59,160 nt of DNA. Source: Pseudomonas psychrophila HA-4 (GTDB lineage: Bacteria; Pseudomonadota; Gammaproteobacteria; Pseudomonadales; Pseudomonadaceae). The stretch's first letter is position 1, and each line of letters opens with the position of its first letter. Location of the stretch: positions 1 to 59,160 of the forward strand of contig NZ_ALJC01000021.1 in the NCBI RefSeq assembly GCF_000282975.1. Reading direction: 5' to 3'. A program made the position numbers and the translations under genes. Shown here piece after piece: positions 27,523 to 36,248 of this stretch. A model generated the notes under the pieces. That model was given only the letters and a program-made list of their open reading frames with translations. It was not told the DNA's origin and ran no database searches.

Positions 27523-30500
27523 ATGGCAAACACCGAAGACGCTGTGCTACCCACTTCAGGCTTGGCAAATGTCGACTTGCAAACGCAGGGACATAACTGG
27601 CTGAGTGCAAAGCATTTGCTGGATGCGCTGAACGCCGCGCAAATGGGGGCATGGAGCTGGGAACTGGAGAGTGGCGATCTACAGTGGTCGAGTGGTGCTC
27701 ACAGCCTGTTCGGGCTTGATTCGCAAAAAGGGCTACCCACCAACCTTGAGGACTTGGGCACCCTGCCCTTTGACGACTGGCCCAAAGCCCAGCGGGCCTT
27801 CGAAGCGATCATCAACGGCGCACCGCTGCAAAAATTTATCCATCACCGCGTGCGCTGGCCCGATGGGAGCCTGCACTGGCTGGAAATCCGCGGCAGTTTG
27901 ATCCCCTGTGAAAACAATAAGCCACGCATGATGGGCGTGATCCGCGAAGTCACCCAGCAACGCCAGCGCCAGCTAGCACTCAACAACTCTGAACAACGCT
28001 TTGCCACACTCTTTCAACTGTCTCCGCACATGGTGATGCTGGTACGTATCGAAGACGGGCTGATCAGTGAGGCCAACCATTTTTTCGAAAAGCTGCTGGG
28101 CTGGACCGCCGCTGAAGCCATTGGTCGCACCACCGTGGAACTGGGGCTTTGGCCTGATCTTGAGCAACGCCTGCAATTTATCAATGCGATTAACGAACAC
28201 GCCACGCCAATCAACATGGAAGCTCAATTGGTGGGGCGCAATGGCCAACTGCATGACGGCCTCCTCAGCGCGCAAAAAGTCGAATTGGAAGGTGAGGCCT
28301 ATATGGTCAGTACCTTCGTTGACAACCGCAATCGCAAGGAGGCCGAACAAGCACTGATCGACAGCCAGGAGCGCTTGGACCTAGCACTCGACTCCGCTCA
28401 GTTGGGCACCTGGGATTGGCACATCCCCAGCGGTCGCCTCTACGGCTCGGCCCGTGCAGCGCAATTGCATGGCTTGCCGCCCGAGCCGTTCAACGAATCA
28501 TTCGATGCTTTTTTCGAGGGTGTGCCCGACGAAGTGCGTTTGAGGATGCGCAACGCCTATCGCTCATTGCGCGAAGGGCCCGCAGGCAATTACCAACTGA
28601 CGTACCGCGTGCCGCTGGCAAACGGCACCTCGCGCTACCTTGAAAGCCGCGCCCGGCTGTACCGCGACGAGGGCGGCGCGCCCCTGCGCATGGCCGGAAC
28701 CTTGCTCGACATCACCGACCAAGTGGAGCGCGAGCAACGCTTGAGCGCTTCGGAAGAAAAATTCGCCAGTGTGTTCCAGACCAGCCCCGACCCTATTTGC
28801 GTCATGCTGGCAGACAGCGAGCACTTCATCGAAATCAATACCAGCTTCACCCAGACCCTTGGCTGGACCGTGGTCGATCTGCAAGACGACGCCGACACCA
28901 GCAGTGCCCTCAGCGACACCAGCGTCCATCATTTACGCCAGTTGCAGCGCATTATTCGTGCCCCGGCGCAGAACAATACCGCCATTTCCTTGCACCACAA
29001 AAACGGCGAGCTGCTGACCTGCGTGATGTCCAGCCGCCACATTGAAGTCGACGGTCAACCGTGCGTCGTCACCACATTGCGCGACATCACCCAGCAACAG
29101 CGCGCCGAGGCGGCACTTAAAACCAGCGAAGAGAAATTCGCCAAGGCTTTCCACTCCAGTCCCGACGCCATCACCATCAGCGAGCTCGCCAGCGGCCGCT
29201 ACCTGGAGGTCAATGACGGGTTCAGCCGTTTGACAGGCTACAGCAGCGCCGAAGTCATTGGCCGCAGCCCATACGAATTAGGAATTTGGGGAGACAGTTC
29301 AAAACGCGACGCGCTGCTTGATGAACTGCGGGAAAAAGGCCGCATCAGCAACCGGGAAGTGCTTGGCCGCTCCAAACGCGGAGACATGCTCAATGTCGAG
29401 ATTTCAATCGAACTTATTACCCTCAACCGCATACCCTGCCTGCTGCTGACCGCGCGCGATATCAGCCAGCTGAAAACCGCGCAGGCCCAGGTCAGGCATC
29501 TGGCCTACCACGACCCCTTGACCAATCTGCCCAACCGCGCACTGCTCATGGACCGCCTGAGCCAGCAAACCTCGCTGCTTAAACGCCATGACCTGCGCGG
29601 CGCGCTGTTATTTCTGGATCTGGACCACTTCAAACACATCAACGATTCGCTGGGGCACCCGGTGGGCGACTCGGTATTACGCATCGTCACCGCACGCTTG
29701 GAAGCCAGCGTGCGCAGCGAAGACACCGTGGCACGCCTGGGCGGCGACGAGTTTGTGGTGTTGCTGACCGGCCTTCAGGGCTCACTGGAAGAAGTCACAC
29801 ACTCGGCATGCAGCATCGCCGACACCGTGCGTGAATTACTGGCCGAACCGATGTTTCTCGATGGTCAGCGCCTGCAAGTAACCCCGAGTATTGGCATCGC
29901 CTTAATTCCCGATCACGGCTCAACCCCGGCTGACCTGCTCAAGCGGGCCGATATTGCGCTTTACCGGGCCAAAGACTCGGGACGCAACACCACGCAACTG
30001 TTTCACTTTGATATGCAGACTGCGGCCAGCGAACGAATGCGCATGGAAAGCGATTTGCGCACAGCCTTGGCACGCGATGAATTCACCCTGCACTTTCAGC
30101 CGCAAATCGACGCCCGCACCAACCGCATCGTTGGCGCCGAGGCTTTGCTGCGCTGGCAGCACCCGCAATTGGGGCCACAGTCGCCGGCAGAATTCATCAA
30201 AATCCTAGAAGACAGCGGCTTGATTCTGGAAGTCGGCACCTGGATTCTCGATGAAGCCTGCCGCTCGTTCAGTGAGTTACTGCGCGAAGGACTGATCGAC
30301 CCCGAGGATTTCAGCCTGTGCGTCAATATCAGCCCGCGCCAGTTTCTACAAAGCGACTTCGCCGAACGGGTGCAACGCAGCTTGCTGCATCACCATGTGC
30401 CCTACTCGATGCTCAAGCTTGAAGTCACCGAAGGCATCGTGATCCAGAACTTGGAAGACACCATCGACAAAATGCACCACCTGATTGCCTTGGGCGTCAG

Positions 30501-30819
30501 CTTTGCGATGGACGATTTTGGCACCGGCTACTCTTCGCTCACTCACCTCAAGCGCTTGCCGGTCGACACTTTGAAGATTGATCAATCGTTTGTGCGCGAA
30601 GCGATTCATGACCCCAACGACGCTGAAATCGTCCGCGCGATTGTCGCCATGGCGCACAGTTTGGGCCTGACAGTGGTGGCTGAAGGGGTTGAGAAATTGG
30701 CGCAATTGACGTTTTTACAGACGCTGGACTGCCATTTGTACCAAGGCTATCTGCACAGTCGGCCAGTGCCTTTGGCGCAATTTCGGATGTTGTTGCAGGA
30801 AATACCAAAAACGACCTAA
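27523..30819 (+). CDS. Five-PAS GGDEF-EAL cyclic-di-GMP protein
   Basis: This 1098-residue protein has no signal peptide and no membrane helix. Five PAS units follow each other at about residues 28-150, 155-275, 283-405, 410-525 and 530-655. A GGDEF domain (about 665-825) and an EAL domain (about 835-1090) follow. GGDEF is intact (LGGDEFVVLL), with an upstream RSED, the product-inhibition I-site. The EAL motif (EALLRW) and DDFGTGYSSL are also intact, so both synthase and phosphodiesterase chemistry remain possible. The PAS units presumably sense a cytosolic cue; none shows an identifiable cofactor motif. It is a single-gene unit. Confidence 0.92.
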   Translation: MANTEDAVLPTSGLANVDLQTQGHNWLSAKHLLDALNAAQMGAWSWELESGDLQWSSGAHSLFGLDSQKGLPTNLEDLGTLPFDDWPKAQRAFEAIINGAPLQKFIHHRVRWPDGSLHWLEIRGSLIPCENNKPRMMGVIREVTQQRQRQLALNNSEQRFATLFQLSPHMVMLVRIEDGLISEANHFFEKLLGWTAAEAIGRTTVELGLWPDLEQRLQFINAINEHATPINMEAQLVGRNGQLHDGLLSAQKVELEGEAYMVSTFVDNRNRKEAEQALIDSQERLDLALDSAQLGTWDWHIPSGRLYGSARAAQLHGLPPEPFNESFDAFFEGVPDEVRLRMRNAYRSLREGPAGNYQLTYRVPLANGTSRYLESRARLYRDEGGAPLRMAGTLLDITDQVEREQRLSASEEKFASVFQTSPDPICVMLADSEHFIEINTSFTQTLGWTVVDLQDDADTSSALSDTSVHHLRQLQRIIRAPAQNNTAISLHHKNGELLTCVMSSRHIEVDGQPCVVTTLRDITQQQRAEAALKTSEEKFAKAFHSSPDAITISELASGRYLEVNDGFSRLTGYSSAEVIGRSPYELGIWGDSSKRDALLDELREKGRISNREVLGRSKRGDMLNVEISIELITLNRIPCLLLTARDISQLKTAQAQVRHLAYHDPLTNLPNRALLMDRLSQQTSLLKRHDLRGALLFLDLDHFKHINDSLGHPVGDSVLRIVTARLEASVRSEDTVARLGGDEFVVLLTGLQGSLEEVTHSACSIADTVRELLAEPMFLDGQRLQVTPSIGIALIPDHGSTPADLLKRADIALYRAKDSGRNTTQLFHFDMQTAASERMRMESDLRTALARDEFTLHFQPQIDARTNRIVGAEALLRWQHPQLGPQSPAEFIKILEDSGLILEVGTWILDEACRSFSELLREGLIDPEDFSLCVNISPRQFLQSDFAERVQRSLLHHHVPYSMLKLEVTEGIVIQNLEDTIDKMHHLIALGVSFAMDDFGTGYSSLTHLKRLPVDTLKIDQSFVREAIHDPNDAEIVRAIVAMAHSLGLTVVAEGVEKLAQLTFLQTLDCHLYQGYLHSRPVPLAQFRMLLQEIPKTT

Positions 30820-30836
30820 GCAAACGTGGCCCCCTT

Positions 30837-30896
30837 TAGGAGCGAGCTTGCCTCGCGATCTTTGGATCGTTTAAGAGATCGCGAGGCAAGCGCGGT
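30837..30896. repeat. REP-like palindrome
   Basis: TTAGGAGCGAGCTTGCCTCGCGATC is followed by the inverted GATCGCGAGGCAAGCGCGG. It lies between the GGDEF-EAL gene and the convergent pirin gene. Confidence 0.75.
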
Positions 30897-30904
30897 TTAC
30901 AAGG

Positions 30905-31765
30905 TTACATCCGCCCGAATTTACCCGACTGAAAGTCGACAAAGGCCTGATGAATCTCGGCATCGGTGTTCATCACAAACGGGCCATGACCCACGATGGG
31001 CTCGTCAATCGGCTCTCCGCTGAGGATCAACAGCATCGCGTCGTTATTGGCTTCAAGGCGTACCTGTGAGCCATCACGTTCGAACAATGCCAATTGCCCT
31101 TCGCGTGCCACTTCCTTGCCGTTGATCTCCACCACACCACGCAGCACCACCAATGCGGTGTTACGGCCTTGATGCAGATCAAAGACGGCTGACTTGCCCG
31201 CGTTCAAGCGAATGTCCCACACGTCGATGTCGCTAAACGTACGCGCCGGGCCACGTTTACCGTCGAACTCACCGGCGATCAAACGTAACGTGCCCGCATC
31301 GTCCTTGAGCGCCAGCGCAGGAATGTCGCGGTCCAGAATACCTTGATACCCCGGCTCGGCCATTTTGTCCTTGGCCGGCAGGTTGACCCACAACTGAACC
31401 ATTTCTAGCGTGCCACCACTGCGGGCAAAGGCTTCGGAGTGGAACTCTTCATGCAGGATGCCCGCCGCCGCGGTCATCCACTGCACATCGCCAGGACCGA
31501 TCACGCCGCCATTGCCGGTGGAGTCACGGTGTTCAACTTCACCTTGATAAACGATCGTCACGGTCTCGAACCCGCGATGCGGGTGCTGCCCCACACCGCG
31601 ACGCTCAGTGGTCGGTGTGAATTGGGCGGGGCCTGCGTAATCGAGCAAAAGAAACGGGCTGACGTGCTTGCCCATGTTGTCGTAGGAAAACAACGTGCGC
31701 ACCGGGAAACCATCGCCGACCCAATGGCCTCGTGGCGCGGTGTAGATACCCAAAATATTTTTCAT
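30905..31765 (-). CDS. Pirin-family bicupin protein
   Basis: This 286-residue pirin has an AGGAGG site just before the chosen ATG (MKNILGIYTAPRGHWVGDG). The N-terminal cupin carries the metal ligands in QHPHRGFETVTIV and the His and Glu of ILHEEFHSE. Pirins bind iron; some, like YhhW, act as quercetinases. The gene is divergent from pvdM, across the region that holds the PvdS box, but nothing shows that it belongs to the pyoverdine regulon. The role here is unknown. Confidence 0.9.
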   Translation of the reverse strand: MKNILGIYTAPRGHWVGDGFPVRTLFSYDNMGKHVSPFLLLDYAGPAQFTPTTERRGVGQHPHRGFETVTIVYQGEVEHRDSTGNGGVIGPGDVQWMTAAAGILHEEFHSEAFARSGGTLEMVQLWVNLPAKDKMAEPGYQGILDRDIPALALKDDAGTLRLIAGEFDGKRGPARTFSDIDVWDIRLNAGKSAVFDLHQGRNTALVVLRGVVEINGKEVAREGQLALFERDGSQVRLEANNDAMLLILSGEPIDEPIVGHGPFVMNTDAEIHQAFVDFQSGKFGRM

Positions 31766-31885
31766 GCTGCACCTCCTGTAATGCATGGTGACAATTCTAG
31801 ATTCGCACCACCCATAAGACTAGATGGCATTTATGAATCTGAGCGTTCCACACATAGAACAATCATGACCGCTTAGAAGCGAGCT

Positions 31886-31909
31886 TAAATTATTCAGCGT
31901 GCTCCTCGT
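31886..31909 (+). promoter_or_regulatory. PvdS-type iron-starvation promoter of pvdM-pvdO
   Basis: TAAAT (31886-31890), 16 bases, then CGT (31907-31909) is an exact match to the TAAAT-N16-CGT box of genes transcribed by sigma PvdS. It lies 45 bases before the pvdM start, a sensible transcript leader. PvdS itself is not in the window. Confidence 0.75.
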
Positions 31910-31954
31910 CCTCTCCTGATAGCAAAGGCCGTACCCCGGCGGATTTCTACTGAG

Positions 31955-33304
31955 ATGGCGATGACTAAACCACGCACTAAAAAAGCCCTGTTGATCGGTA
32001 TTCCTCTTGCGCTGGCCGTGGCCATCGGTGGCGGATTTCTGGTCTGGGACACGTTTTTCAAGGGTAATGCGGGCTACCCGCTGAACATCGTCCAGCAAGC
32101 CAATGAGCTGCAAGACCACCTACTGTCATTCGACAGCCACATCACCGTGCCACTGGAGCTCGGCAGCGCGGGTAATGAGGCGGATAAAGACGGGCCAGGC
32201 CAATTCGACCTCGCCAAAGCGGCCAAAGGTCGTCTCTCCGGCGCGGCCCTGACGATTTTCGGCTGGCCCGAAATCTGGAACGGCCCCAACGCCCCGCACC
32301 GCCCAACAGCCGGCTTTGTCGAAGCGGCGCGCAATGAGCAGGAAGTGCGCTACCAAATCATCAGCGGCATGGTTCGGGACTTTCCCGAGCAAGTGGCGAT
32401 TGCCTACACGCCGGATGACTTTCGGCGCCTGCATGGCGAAGGCAAGTTTGCGATTTTTATCAGCATGCTTAACGCCTATCCGCTGGGTAACGACCTGGAC
32501 CAGCTCGACAAATGGGCCGCCCGCGGCATGCGTATGTTTGGCTTCAGTTATGTCGGCAACAACGACTGGGCCGATTCCTCGCGGCCACTGCCGTTTTTTA
32601 ATGACACCGCTGACGCCCTCAATGGCCTGTCCGAGACCGGAAAACAGGCTGTGCAGCGCCTCAATGACCTCGGTGTGATCATCGACGTCTCGCAAATGTC
32701 GAGCAAAGCGCTGGAGCAAGTCAGCCAGCTTAGCCGCACGCCCATGGTCGCCTCGCACTCGGCGCCACGGGCACTGGTAGACATCCCGCGTAACCTCAGC
32801 GACCCAGAAATGCAATTGATTAAAAACAGCGGTGGCGTGGTGCAAATCGTTGGTTTTTCGACCTACTTGCGGCCGCTGAGCCAGGCCAGTCAAGACAAGC
32901 TCAACACCTTGCGCAGCGAGTTCGACTTACCGCCTTTGCACACTCTGGAAATGGCCCTGATGCCCGGCGACGCGATCATTACCGTGTGGCCGGAACAACG
33001 TTTCGGCCAGTACGCCAGCGGCCTGTACGGCATTGTCGAGCAAGAGCCCAAAGCCACACTCAAAGACTATGGCGATGCGATTGACTACGCCGTAAAAAAA
33101 ATCGGTATCGACCATGTCGGCATCAGCTCTGACTTCAACGATGGCGGCGGCCTGAATGGCTGGAAGGACGTGAGCGAAACACGCAACGTGACTGCCGAAC
33201 TGCTGCAGCGCGGCTATTCGCAGGCGGACATCGCCAAGCTGTGGGGCGGCAACTTCCTGCGGGTCTGGGACACCGTGCAAAAAGCCGCCAAACCTACCTC
33301 ATAA
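31955..33304 (+). CDS. pvdM: Pyoverdine maturation protein PvdM, dipeptidase-like
   Basis: PvdM acts in the periplasm, needed with PvdP for ferribactin oxidation. The 449 residues match PvdM in length: a basic start, one N-terminal membrane helix (about 11-30) and a renal-dipeptidase barrel. The usual metal ligands are mostly replaced: HxD is HIT (62-64), the Glu site is Leu/Asn (172-173) and the HxS of DVSHVS is Gln247. H268 in SHS and the DF of SSDFND remain. It is probably not a standard peptidase. The start is either ATG 31955 or ATG 31961; homologues begin at the latter. The PvdS box is upstream, and pvdO follows after 15 bases. Confidence 0.88.
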   Translation: MAMTKPRTKKALLIGIPLALAVAIGGGFLVWDTFFKGNAGYPLNIVQQANELQDHLLSFDSHITVPLELGSAGNEADKDGPGQFDLAKAAKGRLSGAALTIFGWPEIWNGPNAPHRPTAGFVEAARNEQEVRYQIISGMVRDFPEQVAIAYTPDDFRRLHGEGKFAIFISMLNAYPLGNDLDQLDKWAARGMRMFGFSYVGNNDWADSSRPLPFFNDTADALNGLSETGKQAVQRLNDLGVIIDVSQMSSKALEQVSQLSRTPMVASHSAPRALVDIPRNLSDPEMQLIKNSGGVVQIVGFSTYLRPLSQASQDKLNTLRSEFDLPPLHTLEMALMPGDAIITVWPEQRFGQYASGLYGIVEQEPKATLKDYGDAIDYAVKKIGIDHVGISSDFNDGGGLNGWKDVSETRNVTAELLQRGYSQADIAKLWGGNFLRVWDTVQKAAKPTS

Positions 33305-33319
33305 GTGAACTCTTCGACC

Positions 33320-34174
33320 ATGCCGACGCTAAAACTGCTGTTTAGCCTGCCCTTCGCCGCACTGCTCTGGGCCTCGCCAAGCGCTGCGGCCGAGCCAGGC
33401 AAGGTGTTCAAAGACTGCAAAAACTGCCCGGAAATGGTGGTGCTGCCCACCGGCAGTTTCACCATGGGCACGCCCGACGATGAAGTCGGCCGTGAGCCCG
33501 ATGAAGGCCCGATGCACACGGTGACGTTCAGCAAGCCGATTGCCATCAGTCGCTTTCAGATAACGGCGGCTGAGTTCGATGCTTACATAAGGGAAACCGG
33601 GGCCAAGATTGCCGACGGCGATGACCGGCCGGGACGCGCATGCACCGCCAGCAAACCCAGCTATCCGCAAGGGCCGCGCCAGCCTGCGGTGTGCATGGAC
33701 TTTGAAGACGTTAAGCACTACGTCAACTGGCTGGCGAAAAAGACCGGCAAGCCCTACCGCATGGTCAGCGAAGCTACCCGCGAATACGCGGCACGTGCTG
33801 GATCGACCGGGCCTTTTCCATTCCCGATGGACGAAGGCAAGGAGTACAGCATCGCCAAACACGCCAACACCTATGGCCCGGCAGATGGCTACAGCTATAC
33901 CTCACCGGCGGGCAGCTACCCGGCCAATGCCTTTGGCGTGTATGACATGCACGGCAACGTGTACGAATGGCTGGCGGACTGCAAACACGACAACTATGTG
34001 GGCGCGCCAAGCGATGGCAGCGCGTGGGTGACTGATTGCGCCAGTGAGTTAATGCAAATTCGCGGCAACGACTGGGGTGAAGCTCCCGTGTTTTCACGTT
34101 CGGGCAATCGCAATGACATCTACCCGCAAACCCGTGGCGACTGGATCGGCTTTCGGGTTGAGCGTGATTTATAA
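33320..34174 (+). CDS. pvdO: Pyoverdine maturation protein PvdO, FGE/sulfatase-modifying fold
   Basis: PvdO catalyses the last chromophore oxidation, from dihydropyoverdine to pyoverdine, in the periplasm. I start at the ATG at 33320, giving 284 residues; an in-frame GTG at 33305 lacks a ribosome site. A cleavable signal peptide (about 1-23) precedes a formylglycine-generating-enzyme-type fold with MVVLPTGSFTMGTPDDEVGR, DMHGNVYEWLADC and a C-terminal WIGFRVER. It is in an operon with pvdM. The gene usually between them, pvdN, is absent, since only 15 bases separate the two. Confidence 0.88.
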   Translation: MPTLKLLFSLPFAALLWASPSAAAEPGKVFKDCKNCPEMVVLPTGSFTMGTPDDEVGREPDEGPMHTVTFSKPIAISRFQITAAEFDAYIRETGAKIADGDDRPGRACTASKPSYPQGPRQPAVCMDFEDVKHYVNWLAKKTGKPYRMVSEATREYAARAGSTGPFPFPMDEGKEYSIAKHANTYGPADGYSYTSPAGSYPANAFGVYDMHGNVYEWLADCKHDNYVGAPSDGSAWVTDCASELMQIRGNDWGEAPVFSRSGNRNDIYPQTRGDWIGFRVERDL

Positions 34175-34192
34175 CCCAGACCTGAACTCATT

Positions 34193-34278
34193 GTGGGAGC
34201 GGGCTTGCTCGCGATGCAGGCAACTCGGTATGCCCGATTAACCGTGTTGATGTTATCGCGAGCAAGCCTGCTCCCACA
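34193..34278. repeat. REP doublet between pvdO and pvdE
   Basis: GTGGGAGCGGGCTTGCTCGC and its inverted copy GCGAGCAAGCCTGCTCCCAC are about 46 bases apart, making a classic Pseudomonas REP pair. It lies where pvdF stands in P. aeruginosa. Confidence 0.85.
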
Positions 34279-34305
34279 GGGTTGTGAACAACCGGCCCAA
34301 GCAGC

Positions 34306-34329
34306 TAAATCCCCGCGTCAATAACTCGT
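34306..34329 (+). promoter_or_regulatory. PvdS-type iron-starvation promoter of pvdE
   Basis: GC-TAAAT-CCC (TAAAT at 34306-34310) and CGT (34327-34329) again have an exact 16-base spacer. The CTAAATCCC context matches the P. aeruginosa iron-starvation box. It lies 43 bases before the pvdE start, after the REP pair. Confidence 0.8.
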
Positions 34330-34372
34330 TCACAAGAGACTGCCTTTCCCTTGATCCAAGGAACTCTTGTTT

Positions 34373-36037
34373 ATGAGCCAGCCCGCTACGCCCCGCACGT
34401 CCCCGGGGGTTCTTCGAGAACTGTTCATCCTGCTCAAGCCGTTTCGGCTGATCGTCAGCCTGTCGGTGTTGCTGGGCATGATCGGCGGGCTAAGCGTCAC
34501 GGTGCTGTTGGCCACCATCAACAATGCCCTGCACGACGAAAACGGCCTGACCCAGCACGTTGTCGCGCTGTTTGCCGGGTTATGCGTTCTGGCACTGATC
34601 AGCAGTATTTGCTCTGACATCGGCAGCAATTATGTGGGCCAGCACATCATCGCCAAGCTGCGTAAAGAACTCGGAGAAAAGGTGCTCTCGGCGCCCATTT
34701 CGCAAATCGAGCGTTATCGCAGCCATCGGCTGATTCCGGTGCTGACCCACGATGTCGACACCATCAGCGATTTCGCCTTCGCCTTCGCCCCGCTGGCTAT
34801 TTCGCTGACGGTGACCTTGGGCTGCATGGGGTATTTGGCCATGCTCTCGTGGCCGATGTTTTTGATGATGCTGGTGGCGATTGTGATCGGCACGGTGATT
34901 CAGTACATCGCTCGCGGCTATGGCCTTAACGGCTTTGCGCAAGCCCGTGAAGCCGAAGATGACCTGCAAAAGCATTACAACGCCATTGCCGAGGGCGCCA
35001 AAGAACTGCGGATCCATCGCCCGCGCCGCCAGCGCATGTTCGTCTCGGGGATCCAACACACGGCGCAAAAAATCTGTGACATCCAGGTGCGCTCAATCAA
35101 CACCTTCGTCATTGCCAAAAGCCTCGGCTCGATGCTGTTTTTCGTGGTCATTGGCCTGGCGCTGGCTATGCAATCGTTATGGCCCAGCAACAACCCCGGC
35201 GTGATCAGTGGCTTCGTGCTAGTGCTGCTGTACATGAAAGGCCCGCTGGAACATTTGATCAGCACCCTGCCGATCATCAGCCGCGCGCAAATCGCCTTCC
35301 GGCGTATTGCCGACTTGTCCGAACAATTCAACTCACCCGAACCGCACCTGTTGCTCAGTGAACACGGCGCGCCGCACAAAACCGTCAATAGCTTGGAACT
35401 GCTGGACGTTAGTTACAGCTTCCCACCTGTGGACGGCAATGCGCCGTTCCGTCTGGGGCCGGTGAACCTGACGATCAAACAGGGCGATATTGTGTTTATC
35501 GTCGGTGAAAACGGCTGCGGCAAAACCACCCTGATCAAGTTACTGCTAGGCCTGTATGCCCCGCAACACGGCGAAATCCGCCTCAACGGCCAGCCAGTGA
35601 CGGCCGAGAGTCGCGATGACTATCGGCAATTGTTTACCACCATTTTTGCCGACTACTACCTGTTCGATGACGTGGTGCAAGGCGACATGCACATCCCGCA
35701 GGACGCCGAGGAGTACCTCAAGCGTTTGGAAATCTCGCACAAGGTCAGCATCACTGACGGCCGGTTCAGCACCACCGACCTTTCGACCGGGCAGCGCAAG
35801 CGCCTAGCACTGGTCAACGCCTGGCTCGAAGAACGCCCGGTGCTGGTGTTTGACGAGTGGGCGGCCGACCAAGACCCGACCTTCCGGCGCATTTTCTACA
35901 CCGAACTGCTACCGGACCTTAAGCGGCTGGGCAAAACCATCATCGTGATTTCCCACGACGACCGTTATTTCGACATCGCCGACCAGTTGGTGCGCATGGA
36001 CAACGGCAAGGTCAGCACCGCGCTGGATGTCGCGTAA
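34373..36037 (+). CDS. pvdE: Pyoverdine ABC exporter PvdE
   Basis: PvdE exports the acylated precursor ferribactin to the periplasm. This 554-residue half-transporter (ATG 34373, AAGGA ten bases before) has six membrane segments over residues 20-290. The nucleotide-binding domain has Walker A GENGCGKT (378-385), signature LSTGQ (470-474), Walker B LVFDEW (491-496) and His528. The cyclic-peptide-exporter signature is present, and the Walker B Asp-Glu pair is kept. A PvdS box is upstream. It is the third gene of the condensed pvd locus. Confidence 0.92.
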   Translation: MSQPATPRTSPGVLRELFILLKPFRLIVSLSVLLGMIGGLSVTVLLATINNALHDENGLTQHVVALFAGLCVLALISSICSDIGSNYVGQHIIAKLRKELGEKVLSAPISQIERYRSHRLIPVLTHDVDTISDFAFAFAPLAISLTVTLGCMGYLAMLSWPMFLMMLVAIVIGTVIQYIARGYGLNGFAQAREAEDDLQKHYNAIAEGAKELRIHRPRRQRMFVSGIQHTAQKICDIQVRSINTFVIAKSLGSMLFFVVIGLALAMQSLWPSNNPGVISGFVLVLLYMKGPLEHLISTLPIISRAQIAFRRIADLSEQFNSPEPHLLLSEHGAPHKTVNSLELLDVSYSFPPVDGNAPFRLGPVNLTIKQGDIVFIVGENGCGKTTLIKLLLGLYAPQHGEIRLNGQPVTAESRDDYRQLFTTIFADYYLFDDVVQGDMHIPQDAEEYLKRLEISHKVSITDGRFSTTDLSTGQRKRLALVNAWLEERPVLVFDEWAADQDPTFRRIFYTELLPDLKRLGKTIIVISHDDRYFDIADQLVRMDNGKVSTALDVA

Positions 36038-36055
36038 CGCCAGCCCTTCCCACCC

Positions 36056-36120
36056 TGTAGGACCGAGCTTGCTCGCGATCTTTTAACGATCACAAGAGTG
36101 CAAGGCAAGCTCGCGCCTAC
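36056..36120. repeat. REP-like palindrome between pvdE and fpvA
   Basis: TGTAGGACCGAGCTTGCTCGCGATC is followed by AAGGCAAGCTCGCGCCTAC in inverted form. It belongs to the same family as the other REP copies of this window. Confidence 0.65.
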
Positions 36121-36195
36121 CGGTTTATCTGACGCATGACATTAATTTCAAATAATTCAGGAACTTCTTTCCGGTTTCTCAATCGCGCTGCGTCT

Positions 36196-36214
36196 AATAA
36201 CTATTCCCATTAAC
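36196..36214 (+). promoter_or_regulatory. Candidate Fur box before fpvA
   Basis: AATAACTATTCCCATTAAC matches the 19-base Fur consensus at 12 positions by eye. It is 34 bases before the fpvA ATG, a place for repression at high iron. No TAAAT-N16-CGT box was found before this gene. Confidence 0.35.
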
Positions 36215-36248
36215 AAGAACGAAATTTCTTACGGAGCCTAGGCACGCA

